Positions 46,843 through 55,477 of a stretch of 64,000 nucleotides of DNA are shown here, piece by piece. Positions within the stretch are counted from its first letter, which is position 1; every line of letters starts with the position of its first letter. Origin of the DNA: Herpetosiphonaceae bacterium (GTDB lineage: Bacteria; Chloroflexota; Chloroflexia; Chloroflexales; Kallotenuaceae); NCBI GenBank assembly GCA_036374795.1, contig DASUTC010000067.1, forward strand, positions 1 through 64,000, written 5' to 3'. A model generated the notes under the pieces. That model did no database searches, had not been told where the DNA came from, and saw nothing but the letters and a program-made list of their open reading frames with translations. Made by a program: the position numbers and the translations under genes.

Positions 46843-48389
46843 GCGCGCTCCCGGTCACGGCGATCGTCGAGGCGATCCCCAGGCTCTCGCCCGACTGGCT
46901 GCGCGAGCGGCGCTGGTTTAGCAGCAAAGGCCGCGCGTTGGAGTCGCTGACGGTCAACGATTGGGGCGCGCTGCCGCTCTCAGTGCCGGGCGTGGTCGCG
47001 CTGGTCGAGGCACGCTATACCAGCGGTCGGGCTGAGCAATACTTCTTGCCGCTGATCGCATCGCCGGAGGCACAGCCCGCCGAGACGCGCACGCCGCCCG
47101 CGCTGACGCTGACGCACGCCGACACGACGTGGTATCTCCACGATGCGTTTCAGTTCGGCGCGTTCCAGCGGCTACTAATGGAGCGGCTGCTCGCGGGCAC
47201 GACGCTGGATCTTCAGCATGGGCGGCTGGTCTTTGGCCTTGAGGAGGCCCTGCGCCGATCACCGCCGCCGTTGCAGCAGACGCGCCTGGTCACTGCCGAG
47301 CAGAGCAATAGCTCGATCATCTACGATCGGGCGGCGATCCTGAAGTGCTTTCGGCGCGTCGTGGCCGGGCTGAATCCCGATGTCGAGGTGTCGCGTTTTC
47401 TGACGTCTCACGCGGGCTTTCAGCACACGCCCGCGATGCTCGGCAGCATCGACTATGTGGCGACGGGCGATGTCGGGCATTCGCTCGGTCTGTTGCAGGA
47501 GTTCGTTCCTAACCAGGGCGATGCCTGGGAGCATACACTGCTGCGGCTCGCCGACATGCTATCCGCCGCTCACACCAAGCGGCCAGCCGACGACCTTGCG
47601 GGCGAGACGCGGCGGCTGGCGGCGGAGCAGTTATCCGAGATGCGGCAGCTTGGCGCGCTGACCGGCGAGCTGCATCTGGCGCTGTCGAGCGATCCCGACG
47701 ATCCGGCTTTCGCGCCGCGTCCCCTATCGCCGCAGCACGTCAGCGCGTGGCAGGCGGCGATCCGCGACGAGGGCACAGCGGTGCTCGACGATCTTGAGCA
47801 GCGCGCGGCTCAGCTTCCTGCCGAGCAGCAGCGCGCGGTGCGTGTCCTGCTCGACGATCGCGCCGGGATCGAGCGGCGGATCGCGGGTCTTGCGCCGCTG
47901 GGCCAGGCCGGAGTCACGATCACGCGCTTCCACGGCGACTATCACCTTGGTCAGGTGCTTGTCAGCGAGCGTGGCTTTCTGATCCTGGATTTCGAGGGCG
48001 AGCCGCTGCGCAGCCTGCAAGAGCGCCGGGCGCATAGCTCGCCGCTCAAGGATGTCGCGGGCATGCTGCGCTCGTTCAGCTACGCGGCGCACGCGGGTCT
48101 GCTCGCGGCGCGGGATAAGGCAGAGGATGCGGAGGCGCGGCGAGCGCTTGAGACGACTCTCGCTCCGTGGGCCGCAGCCTGGGAGCGCTGCGCGCGCGAG
48201 GCGTTTCTGGATGGCTACGTGCAGACGACGCGCGGCGCGGCGTTTGTGCCCAGGCAGCCCGAACTGCTCCAGACGGCGCTCGCGGTCTTTGAGCTGGAGA
48301 AGGCGCTCTACGAGCTGCGCTACGAGCTGAACAATCGTCCCGACTGGCTGCTGATCCCGCTGCGTGGCATCCAGCAGACGTTAGGGTGA
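46839..48389 (+). CDS. Maltokinase
   Basis: A 516-aa kinase-like protein that would phosphorylate maltose to maltose-1-phosphate for GlgE. The N-terminal cap opens LSPDWLRERRWFSSKGR, typical of maltokinases. The eukaryotic-kinase-like core has AEQSNSSIIYDRAAILKCFR, the catalytic HGDYHLGQVL (near residue 368) and the metal-binding ILDFEGEP. ATG 46839 overlaps the glgE stop as ATGA, with GGGAGAG upstream. The overlap ensures paired expression with GlgE. Confidence 0.92.
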   Translation: MSALPVTAIVEAIPRLSPDWLRERRWFSSKGRALESLTVNDWGALPLSVPGVVALVEARYTSGRAEQYFLPLIASPEAQPAETRTPPALTLTHADTTWYLHDAFQFGAFQRLLMERLLAGTTLDLQHGRLVFGLEEALRRSPPPLQQTRLVTAEQSNSSIIYDRAAILKCFRRVVAGLNPDVEVSRFLTSHAGFQHTPAMLGSIDYVATGDVGHSLGLLQEFVPNQGDAWEHTLLRLADMLSAAHTKRPADDLAGETRRLAAEQLSEMRQLGALTGELHLALSSDPDDPAFAPRPLSPQHVSAWQAAIRDEGTAVLDDLEQRAAQLPAEQQRAVRVLLDDRAGIERRIAGLAPLGQAGVTITRFHGDYHLGQVLVSERGFLILDFEGEPLRSLQERRAHSSPLKDVAGMLRSFSYAAHAGLLAARDKAEDAEARRALETTLAPWAAAWERCAREAFLDGYVQTTRGAAFVPRQPELLQTALAVFELEKALYELRYELNNRPDWLLIPLRGIQQTLG

Positions 48390-48390
48390 A

Positions 48391-48486
48391 AGTAGGCCCT
48401 CACCTCGCCGGGCGTCCTTTGGGCATGGCACCCAGTCTGGCACCCGCCCTCTCCCATTGCCATAGGCGAGGGGTGTCGTGGTAGCA
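48391..48486. repeat. Free-standing GC-rich palindromic repeat (core type)
   Basis: It contains CCCTCACCTCGCCGGGCG near the left and CATAGGCGAGGGG near the right, which can pair, plus GGCACCCAGTCTGGCACCC in between. The wording resembles the cores of the composite repeats (for example at 3030-3050) but the A arms are absent. It fills the spacer between two convergent genes and may also terminate transcription. Confidence 0.5.
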
Positions 48487-48493
48487 TGGAATC

Positions 48494-49285
48494 CTACACC
48501 AGCAGAATCCGCGCGCCATGCGTCCGCTGCGGGTCGAGCATGGAGCTGCCGCCTGTCGCCGTGGCGATCTCCACCTCGCATGGTCCCAGGCCGATCGTCT
48601 CGATCTGGTGCTGGATCGGGCTGAACGGATTGGCGGGCTCGGCGAAAGTCAGCGTGTGTCCGCCAAGTGCAAGCGCCGCAATCTGCGCGTCGCGGCGACG
48701 ATCGGGGCTGAACGCCGTACCCGCGCTGCCGGTGAGCGCGCCCATGCTCCGGCTGATCCGATCGAGGTTGGCGGTGGCGATCGTCAGGTCGCGGATGCCG
48801 GTCGCGCCGTTTGGGTGATGTGTCGCGTTACCGCCGGGCACGCGCAGCTCGCGCGGCGTGAGATCCTGGATCAGAAACGGCAGCTCGCGACCAGCCTGCC
48901 AGAAGCTAGCGCTGAGCCAGCGTAGCTCCACGCCGTCAGGCCGCTTGCGACCGCCCGGCGTCGGCCCCTGCACGGTGAAGCCGCGCGCCTGAAACGCCTG
49001 CACGTCCGCCGCCAGATCGTCGGATGCTACGCAGTAGTCGATCAGGCCGCCGCCCGTGGCGAGGAAGCGCCGCCAGCCCCAGGTGTTATCGCGCCGGTCG
49101 TCCGGATCGACGAACGCGATCAGCTCAAGGTATGTCCCATCGGCGAAGGCGATCAGCGCGTTGCGGGTCAGGCCGTCGGCGTGGGTGCCGCCTGGCGTGA
49201 CGGTAAAGCCAAGCTGCTGGTAGTCGCCGACCGCCTGGGCCAGGTCGCGCACCAGGATAACAAGATGATCGAGGTGGGTCAGCAT
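48494..49285 (-). CDS. VOC superfamily (glyoxalase-like) protein
   Basis: A 263-aa protein of the glyoxalase_3/VOC type: LDHLVILVRDLAQAVGDYQQLGF at the N-terminus, GTYLELIAFVDP, and a second half beginning TGIRDLTIATANLDR. The N-terminal His and Glu could bind metal; substrate unknown. ATG 49285 has GGAGAGGAG upstream; an upstream in-frame start would overlap the GNAT gene. It follows the GNAT gene by 26 bases on the same strand. Confidence 0.85.
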   Translation of the reverse strand: MLTHLDHLVILVRDLAQAVGDYQQLGFTVTPGGTHADGLTRNALIAFADGTYLELIAFVDPDDRRDNTWGWRRFLATGGGLIDYCVASDDLAADVQAFQARGFTVQGPTPGGRKRPDGVELRWLSASFWQAGRELPFLIQDLTPRELRVPGGNATHHPNGATGIRDLTIATANLDRISRSMGALTGSAGTAFSPDRRRDAQIAALALGGHTLTFAEPANPFSPIQHQIETIGLGPCEVEIATATGGSSMLDPQRTHGARILLV

Positions 49286-49311
49286 GGTCGCTCCTCTCCG
49301 CCGCGCTCTGA

Positions 49312-50106
49312 TCACAGCAGCACGCGGTTTTCAAATGTATGTACCTTGCCAGCCGCTTTGAAGCCCGCCTTTTCGTAGATCCTGATGCCATCCGGCGATG
49401 CCTGGAGGATGGCATGCCTGTGCTGGAAGCGCCGAGCTTCGTTGAGCAGATAGGCGAACATAGCGCTGCCGATGCCCTGCTGACGATATGGGGCCTGCGT
49501 CACAATATCGTAGATGCCCACAGTGTCGCTGCCGACGAACAGGCTGCCTGTCGCCACGACCCGATCGTGATACGCTCCGATGTAGTACCGCAGCGCTGGC
49601 AGGTGGCTCATGCCGTACTCGCTCAGCAGGTTATGGTAGGCGCTCACCTGCCGCCCCTCGTCCGAGTCGCCGAACAGCGCCGCGATGACGGAGCCGTAGT
49701 GTCGGATGTGGTCGGGCTGCACGGCAGGGCTGATCGTAAGATCTGCGGGCACAGGAGCCGCCACACATGCCTGCGCGATATCGGCGTACATGGCGATATG
49801 TGTCTCGGTATGCGCTAAACCATACGCCGCAAGCGCGGCCATCCCCTGGCGATCAGCCTCGTCTTCCCAGTACCAGAGTGCCACGGGAAAGCGCTTCGCC
49901 ATAAACGGTTCGACGCCAGCCCGCAACAGGTGATCGGGCGTCGACAGGTGGCGCGCGACGACGAGGTTAAAGGTGTCGCTGGGCAGGCCGCAATCGACGG
50001 CGACAAAGCTCTCGTCATCGGTGACGGTCATGCCCGGCATCACGCGCGCGACATACGCGGCTTTTTCGGCAAAGTTGTCGCGTACGGCCTGGTGCAAGGT
50101 CTGCAT
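49312..50106 (-). CDS. GNAT family N-acetyltransferase
   Basis: A 264-aa protein with a C-terminal GNAT domain. The acetyl-CoA pyrophosphate-binding motif is visible as PYRQQGIGSAMFAYLL, preceded by GIYDIVTQAPYRQQG and followed by ILQASPDGIRIYEKAGFK. The N-terminal 110 residues are a second, weaker GNAT-like half. The acceptor is unknown. ATG 50106 has GAGGG upstream. It forms a two-gene unit with the VOC gene. Confidence 0.87.
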   Translation of the reverse strand: MQTLHQAVRDNFAEKAAYVARVMPGMTVTDDESFVAVDCGLPSDTFNLVVARHLSTPDHLLRAGVEPFMAKRFPVALWYWEDEADRQGMAALAAYGLAHTETHIAMYADIAQACVAAPVPADLTISPAVQPDHIRHYGSVIAALFGDSDEGRQVSAYHNLLSEYGMSHLPALRYYIGAYHDRVVATGSLFVGSDTVGIYDIVTQAPYRQQGIGSAMFAYLLNEARRFQHRHAILQASPDGIRIYEKAGFKAAGKVHTFENRVLL

Positions 50107-50325
50107 GGCTGCGCCCTCAAGATACGGATGATGAAGTGATGATACCAGATGCGGGAGGGTCACGAGCCGAGGCTCATGCTGGTGGAAACGTGGAGATCTC
50201 TGGATTGCGAGGCGCGTGGGCGACCTGGCTTGCTCGCCTGCACCTGATTTGACAGTCAACCCAGAAGTGACGACGGTGCGTATCGTATAATCAGCAACGT
50301 GCGCATGGAACGCGAGGGGATATTT

Positions 50326-50580
50326 ATGACCATGGTTACACTAGAGGGCGTGTTAGCCCAGGCGCGACAACTTACCCCAAGTGATCAAGCCCAGCTCATC
50401 CAAGCACTAACCTATATCCAACAATCTCAAGTCGTCTCTAAATTACCTCTGTCCGTAGACGATGAAGACACTGAGGACGCGGCAGAACAACAGGAAACGT
50501 GGGCGTACTTACAACGCGCGCTAGATCAAGATCGCCTATCATCACGCCCGCTCTTTGCGCCAGAGACGGACCAAGTATGA
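50326..50580 (+). CDS. Antitoxin-like small protein
   Basis: An 84-aa protein resembling antitoxins of VapB/DUF2281-type families: N-terminal TLEGVLAQARQLTPSDQAQLIQAL helix-rich region and an acidic C-terminus (DDEDTEDAAEQQE) that would wrap a PIN toxin. ATG 50326 has GAGGGG six bases upstream; a TATAAT lies at 50286-50291. Its stop overlaps the start of a broken PIN gene as ATGA, the usual arrangement in toxin-antitoxin pairs. The base composition is AT-richer than that of its neighbours. Confidence 0.7.
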   Translation: MTMVTLEGVLAQARQLTPSDQAQLIQALTYIQQSQVVSKLPLSVDDEDTEDAAEQQETWAYLQRALDQDRLSSRPLFAPETDQV

Positions 50581-50781
50581 GTCTGCACATTATTATGGGC
50601 ACAGATGCGGCAGCAAGGACAACCAACAGCGACGGATGCGGCTCTGGATGGTGATGTGCTTCTGGCTGCCCAAGCCCTGTCCCTCGTAACGCCGCAAGAC
50701 ACCGTCGTGGTTGCAACCACGAATGTTGGTAACTTATTGCGCATGGTACCAGCCAACATGTGGCATGATATTTCCTACTGA
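50577..50781 (+). pseudogene. Truncated and frameshifted PIN-domain toxin
   Basis: The reading frame that starts at ATG 50577 stops after 25 codons. In the next frame, from 50605 to TGA 50779-50781, the sequence gives MRQQGQPTATDAAL, VLLAAQALSL and VVATTNVGNLLRMVPANMW, the typical C-terminus of a PIN RNase. The central part with most catalytic aspartates is missing. The toxin is therefore dead while the antitoxin frame is intact. Confidence 0.75.
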
Positions 50782-50873
50782 GGCGGCTCCCAGCAAGGCC
50801 AAAAGCATGATCAGCTCTATACCCTGAGATCCCCCGCTGGCATACGTGATCCAGAACCGCCTTTCCATTTTTC

Positions 50874-50902
50874 TTGACAATCCTACTCATGGAACTTAAT
50901 AT
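50874..50902 (+). promoter_or_regulatory. Sigma70-type promoter for the JAMM/Ubl/E1 operon
   Basis: TTGACA (50874-50879), a 17-base spacer and TAATAT (50897-50902). Transcription would start near 50909, about 95 bases before the JAMM gene. A GCGATCGGACGATCGC hairpin lies just after the start. A second candidate -10 (TACAAT, 50992-50997) six bases before ATG 51004 could give a leaderless message. Confidence 0.55.
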
Positions 50903-51003
50903 TCAGCAAGCGATCGGACGATCGCGGAGTGGAAGCCAGTGAGCGGACAGGCTAAACGACGGCGCTGCCGACCTGCCGCCGATGTGAAGTGTACAATAAC
51001 GCT

Positions 51004-51477
51004 ATGCTGATCGTATCGCGAGCGACGCTTGAGACGATTCATGCCCAGGGCCGCGCGAGCTATCCCGACGAGTGCTGCGGCCTGCTGATCGGGCGCTGCG
51101 AGGCCGAGCGCCGGGTGGCGCTGCAAGTCTGGCCCGTGCCTAACGAGTGGACCGCCGAGGTGCCTCTGACGGAGAGCGAGGGCGAGCACTCGCTGCGCGA
51201 TCGGTTTTACATCCCGCCACGGGCCTATCTTCAGGCCCAGCGCGCGGCGGCGCGACACGATCTGGACGTGATTGGCTGCTACCATACGCATCCCGACGAC
51301 CGCGCGTGGCCCTCGGAGCGCGACCGGGTGGGCGCTGCGGGCGTGGGCGGCGGCCCCGATTTTTCGTTTATGATTGTATCGATACTCCAGGGCACGCCTG
51401 CCGATGTCGCCAGCGCGCTGCTCTCAGCCGACGGCCAGCAATGGCTGCCGGAAGAGCTTTTGATCGAGGAGGCATAG
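51004..51477 (+). CDS. JAMM/MPN+ family metalloprotease (Mec-like)
   Basis: A 157-aa zinc isopeptidase/peptidase of the M67 family. The JAMM motif is complete: Glu in DECCGLLIG (residues about 19-27) and HTHP with the following Ser and Asp at the correct spacing (HxHx7SxxD, in HTHPDDRAWPSERD). Homologues such as Mec remove amino acids from the C-terminus of ubiquitin-like sulfur carriers. It directly abuts such a carrier gene here. No Shine-Dalgarno site is evident before ATG 51004. Confidence 0.92.
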   Translation: MLIVSRATLETIHAQGRASYPDECCGLLIGRCEAERRVALQVWPVPNEWTAEVPLTESEGEHSLRDRFYIPPRAYLQAQRAAARHDLDVIGCYHTHPDDRAWPSERDRVGAAGVGGGPDFSFMIVSILQGTPADVASALLSADGQQWLPEELLIEEA

Positions 51478-51756
51478 ATGGCGGTAACGGTGATCATCCC
51501 GACGGCCTTGCGACAGTACGCCGCCGGGCAGCGCGAAGTAGTGGCCGAGGGCACGACGATCGGTGAGGTGCTACAGCAGATCACGACGCAGCACGCCGAT
51601 TTTGGCAGGCAGATCTTTGGCGACGACGGCAATCTGCGCTCGTTCGTCAACGTCTATCGCAACGACGACGACGTGCGCTACCTCGACGGCCTGGCAACGC
51701 CCGTCGCGGATGGCGACGAGGTGAGTATCATCCCGGCGATTGCAGGGGGGAAGTAG
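51478..51756 (+). CDS. MoaD/ThiS-like ubiquitin-fold sulfur carrier
   Basis: A 92-aa beta-grasp protein (TVIIPTALRQYAAGQREVVA, then GTTIGEVLQQI, ending SIIPAIAGGK). Sulfur carriers normally end in Gly-Gly, which the E1-like enzyme adenylates. Here a Lys follows the Gly-Gly and would have to be removed, plausibly by the JAMM protease encoded directly upstream (adjacent codons, no gap). The stop TAG coincides with the start of repeat copy m, so the extra Lys may have arisen when the repeat inserted. It resembles the CysO arrangement of actinobacteria, without cysM here. Confidence 0.9.
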   Translation: MAVTVIIPTALRQYAAGQREVVAEGTTIGEVLQQITTQHADFGRQIFGDDGNLRSFVNVYRNDDDVRYLDGLATPVADGDEVSIIPAIAGGK

Positions 51757-51829
51757 AACAAAGAACAAAGAACAGAGAACCAAGCAGTTAGCATGTGCCC
51801 GGTTCTTGGTTCTCGGTTCCTGGTTCTTC
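51754..51829 (+). repeat. Modular repeat, copy m
   Basis: It begins at the TAG of the sulfur-carrier gene: AACAAAGAACAAAGAACAGA, GAACCAAG, a short spacer, then the inverted arm GGTTCTTGGTTCTCGG followed by TTCCTGGTTCTT. It is one of the cleanest copies, with arms that pair over about 25 bases. It ends 12 bases before the next start codon. Confidence 0.85.
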
Positions 51830-51840
51830 ATGAGTGGCTT

Positions 51841-52992
51841 ATGCTTGATACACAGGTTCTTTCCAACGACGAGATTCGTCGCTACAGCCGCCACCTGATC
51901 ATGCCTGAGGTGGGCATGGCCGGGCAGACGGCGCTCAAACAGGCGAGCGTGCTGCTGATCGGCGCGGGCGGGCTGGGCTCGCCACTGGCGCTCTACCTCG
52001 CGGCGGCGGGCGTAGGACAGCTCGGCCTCGTCGACTTCGACGTGGTCGACGAGTCGAATTTGCAGCGCCAGGTGATCCACGGCACCGGCACGCTGGGCAT
52101 CTCCAAGCTCGAATCGGCGCGGCGGCGCATCGCCGATCTCAATCCACACGTCGAGGTGACAACCTACAACACGGGCCTGACCTCGGAGAACGCCTTTGAG
52201 ATCCTGCGTCCGTACGACATCGTGATCGACGGCACCGACAACTTCCCGACGCGCTATCTGGTCAACGATGCCTGCGTGATGCTGGGCAAGCCCAACGTCT
52301 ACGGCTCGATCTTCCGCTTCGAGGGCCAGGCTTCCGTCTTTGGCGTGCGCGAGGGTCCCTGCTACCGCTGCCTGTATCCTGAGCCGCCGCCGCCGGGCCT
52401 GGTGCCAAGCTGCGCCGAGGGCGGCGTCTTCGGCGTGCTGCCGGGCATCATCGGCACGATCCAGGCGACCGAGGCGATCAAGCTGATCATCGGCAAGGGC
52501 GATCCGCTGATCGGGCGGCTGCTGCTCTTCGACGCGCTTGAGATGCGCTTTCGCGAGCTGAAGCTGCGCAAGAATAGCGACTGTCCCGCCTGCGGCGATC
52601 ACCCGACTGTCACCGAGCTGATCGACTACCAGATGTTCTGCGGCATCGTGCCTGAGCAGATCGGCCTGCCCGCCGAGAATCGCACCACGCCCTCAGAGCT
52701 GATCGCCGCGCTGGGCAGCACGACGCCGCCGCGGGTGATCGACGTGCGCGAGCCGCACGAGTGGGAGATCGTCCGCCTTGAGCAGGCGCGGCTGATCCCG
52801 CTGGCGACGCTGCCCGCGCATCTCCACGAGTACGATCGCGACGCGCCGATCGTGGTCCACTGCAAGAGCGGCGCACGCTCGGCCAAGGCGACGCAGTTGC
52901 TCAAGGACGCGGGCTTTCGCGATGTCAAGAACCTGGAGGGCGGCATTCTGCGCTGGGCGCAGGAGATCGATCCCTCGCTCCCGACCTACTAG
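51841..52992 (+). CDS. E1-like adenylyltransferase/sulfurtransferase (MoeB/ThiF with rhodanese)
   Basis: A 383-aa fusion. Residues about 1-250 are the ThiF/MoeB fold: NDEIRRYSRHLIMPEVGM, the ATP-binding GAGGLGSPLALYLAAAGVG, the DGTDNFPTRYLVND catalytic Asp, and zinc cysteines (CYRC ... CPAC). Residues about 285-383 are a rhodanese domain with the active Cys in VVHCKSGARSAKA. It would adenylate and thiolate the adjacent ubiquitin-like carrier. ATG 51841 has only a weak ribosome site because a repeat occupies the spacer. Confidence 0.93.
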   Translation: MLDTQVLSNDEIRRYSRHLIMPEVGMAGQTALKQASVLLIGAGGLGSPLALYLAAAGVGQLGLVDFDVVDESNLQRQVIHGTGTLGISKLESARRRIADLNPHVEVTTYNTGLTSENAFEILRPYDIVIDGTDNFPTRYLVNDACVMLGKPNVYGSIFRFEGQASVFGVREGPCYRCLYPEPPPPGLVPSCAEGGVFGVLPGIIGTIQATEAIKLIIGKGDPLIGRLLLFDALEMRFRELKLRKNSDCPACGDHPTVTELIDYQMFCGIVPEQIGLPAENRTTPSELIAALGSTTPPRVIDVREPHEWEIVRLEQARLIPLATLPAHLHEYDRDAPIVVHCKSGARSAKATQLLKDAGFRDVKNLEGGILRWAQEIDPSLPTY

Positions 52993-53013
52993 CGGTTCAC
53001 GTCTCGTCAAATG

Positions 53014-53046
53014 CCGCCGGATCATGCGATCCGGCGGTGTTTGTTT
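53014..53046 (+). terminator. Rho-independent terminator of the JAMM/Ubl/E1 operon
   Basis: A perfect stem CCGCCGGATC / GATCCGGCGG with an ATGC loop, followed by TGTTTGTTT. It lies 22 bases after the E1 gene. Confidence 0.8.
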
Positions 53047-53155
53047 GACCTGATCGGCGATTCGGCGCTGGCATATTATGTGCGGATCGAAAGGGGTAAC
53101 TTCGTTTATACTAAAGGACACACATGATCTTAGCGATCAACAATGGAGTTGATGT

Positions 53156-54076
<921 letters not shown>

Positions 54077-54107
54077 CGTCGTGCCCTGCCTGGGGCTTTC
54101 ATAGACA

Positions 54108-54142
54108 TAACGCGGGGCGTCCGTGAGGATGTCCTCGCGTTG
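54108..54142 (+). terminator. Hairpin after proline dehydrogenase
   Basis: AACGCGGGGC pairs imperfectly with GTCCTCGCGTT and is followed by GTCGTT. A weak terminator is possible. The remainder of 54143-54354 shows no gene. Confidence 0.4.
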
Positions 54143-54360
54143 TCGTTAGCAGCCCTACGATCCGTGGTTGCGCGATTGCGGCACATACTGCAAAATCTCT
54201 ATCACCCGGGCGCGATCAAGGCACGCCGCTTGCTGCGAGCTTCTGGGCATACGTTGCTCCCCGCTGATGTTGCCTGCATCCCTGCGCGCTCAGACGTACG
54301 CACTTTCGACAGTGTCGCAGCTAGCCGAGGTTGCAGACATCTAACCATTTCTGGATGCCG

Positions 54361-54735
54361 ATGAGTACACAACCACCACTACCGAGCGCCATTTTGGTCG
54401 ATCTCGCAGCGCTGGCCGTCGCCGCCCATCAGAGCGGCCCGCGCTGGAGCCACGAGAGCGCCGATCTGGATCTGACGCTGTTGAGCTGGCCGTCGCCGCA
54501 GCAGATCGCGCCACATGTCAACGACGAGGTCGATGTGCTGCTGATCGGCGTGCAGGGCAGCGGCGAGGTAACGGTCAACGCCGCGACCTATCGGCTCGTG
54601 CCGGGTATGGCGCTGCTGATCCCCAAAGGCGCGCAGCGCTCGATGCGCTCGACCGACGACGGCTGGAGCTACCTGAGCGTTCATCGACGGCGGCGCGGCC
54701 TCTGGCCGACCGTTCGCGGCGAGCCGCTGCGGTAG
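54361..54735 (+). CDS. Cupin domain protein
   Basis: A 124-aa small beta-barrel protein. The cupin core is recognisable in NDEVDVLLIGVQGSGEVTVN, where the usual first motif G(X)5HXH is altered, and in LVPGMALLIPKGAQRSMRS, the second motif. Most metal-binding histidines are missing, so it may bind a small ligand without catalysis. The start could be ATG 54355 or 54361; neither has a strong ribosome site. Confidence 0.75.
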   Translation: MSTQPPLPSAILVDLAALAVAAHQSGPRWSHESADLDLTLLSWPSPQQIAPHVNDEVDVLLIGVQGSGEVTVNAATYRLVPGMALLIPKGAQRSMRSTDDGWSYLSVHRRRRGLWPTVRGEPLR

Positions 54736-54799
54736 GGCAACTTGGCGGATTGGCCTGTCAATGCCCTGAATATTGGTCAGGTGATGCGAGGAGGAGGAG

Positions 54800-54934
54800 A
54801 TGCGAAGGCGCGCGTTGCCCGCCACGACGATCGACATGGGCCTGCTGACCACCCAGCGCTTCGGCTACGATCTGGTGCCGCATGGTCGCTCGGGTGGACC
54901 CCCATTCATTCTGCTCGATCCACGCAGGTGGTGA
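54800..54934 (+). CDS. Possible small protein, unrecognised
   Basis: A 44-codon frame with an unusually good ribosome site (GGAGGAG just before ATG 54800), encoding a basic N-terminus and TTQRFGYDLVPHGRSGGP. It may be a fragment of a larger lost gene. It ends at the TGA where repeat copy n begins. Confidence 0.3.
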   Translation: MRRRALPATTIDMGLLTTQRFGYDLVPHGRSGGPPFILLDPRRW

Positions 54935-54996
54935 ACACAGCACAGAGAACAAAGAGCAAAGAACAAGGGAAATCCCGAACTCGAAACTTTGAACAC
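54932..54996 (+). repeat. Modular repeat, copy n
   Basis: From the TGA of the small frame: ACACAGCACAGAGAACAAAG, AGCAAAGAACAAGGG, then CCCGAACTCGAAACTTTGAAC. It has A1 and A2 arms without a GC-rich core. Confidence 0.75.
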
Positions 54997-55074
54997 GGCC
55001 TGGCGCGACGAGCCTGATACTCCTCGTGGCACCTGCGCCGCGCTGCGCGCTGGATCGTGCGTTGCGCGACGTGC

Positions 55075-55272
55075 CAGCCGCATGGTGTTGCCCAGGATCA
55101 TGCTGATCACGAAGCCGACGAACACCGCGTGTAAGATTGCGTCGTAGATAGGGCCAGCCATTACGCCGCCGACGATCAGCGCACCCAGGCCGCCTGCTCC
55201 CAGCCAGCCATAGCCCGACCGCAGCGCCAGCGCGATGAAGCGCGGCAGCCGCGACCGTAGCGCCGCATTCAT
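55075..55272 (-). pseudogene. Fragment of a polytopic membrane protein
   Basis: From ATG 55272 the minus strand encodes GYGWLGAGGLGALIVGGVMAG and GPIYDAILHAVFVGFVISMI, which look like two adjacent helices near the C-terminus of a larger membrane protein of an NnrS-like type that I recall only in outline. Both the N-terminal and C-terminal remainder are missing, and the frame runs on into unrelated repeat sequence. It is taken as a gene remnant. Confidence 0.4.
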
Positions 55273-55477
55273 GCTCATCCTCCCGATCATGCGCCGCGCA
55301 CAAAACAAGCGCAAGCTCGTATGAGCGACGATAGCCAGTGCAAGGTTGCGACTCCTTCAGGTGGCAGGTCGAATGCGTTCCGAGCCGAACATTGCGGATC
55401 GAGAGATTCGGGTTGAGGATTGACGTTGTAGTGTCATATGGCATACGCTCTGGGTACACCGATGACCGACCGATCCG

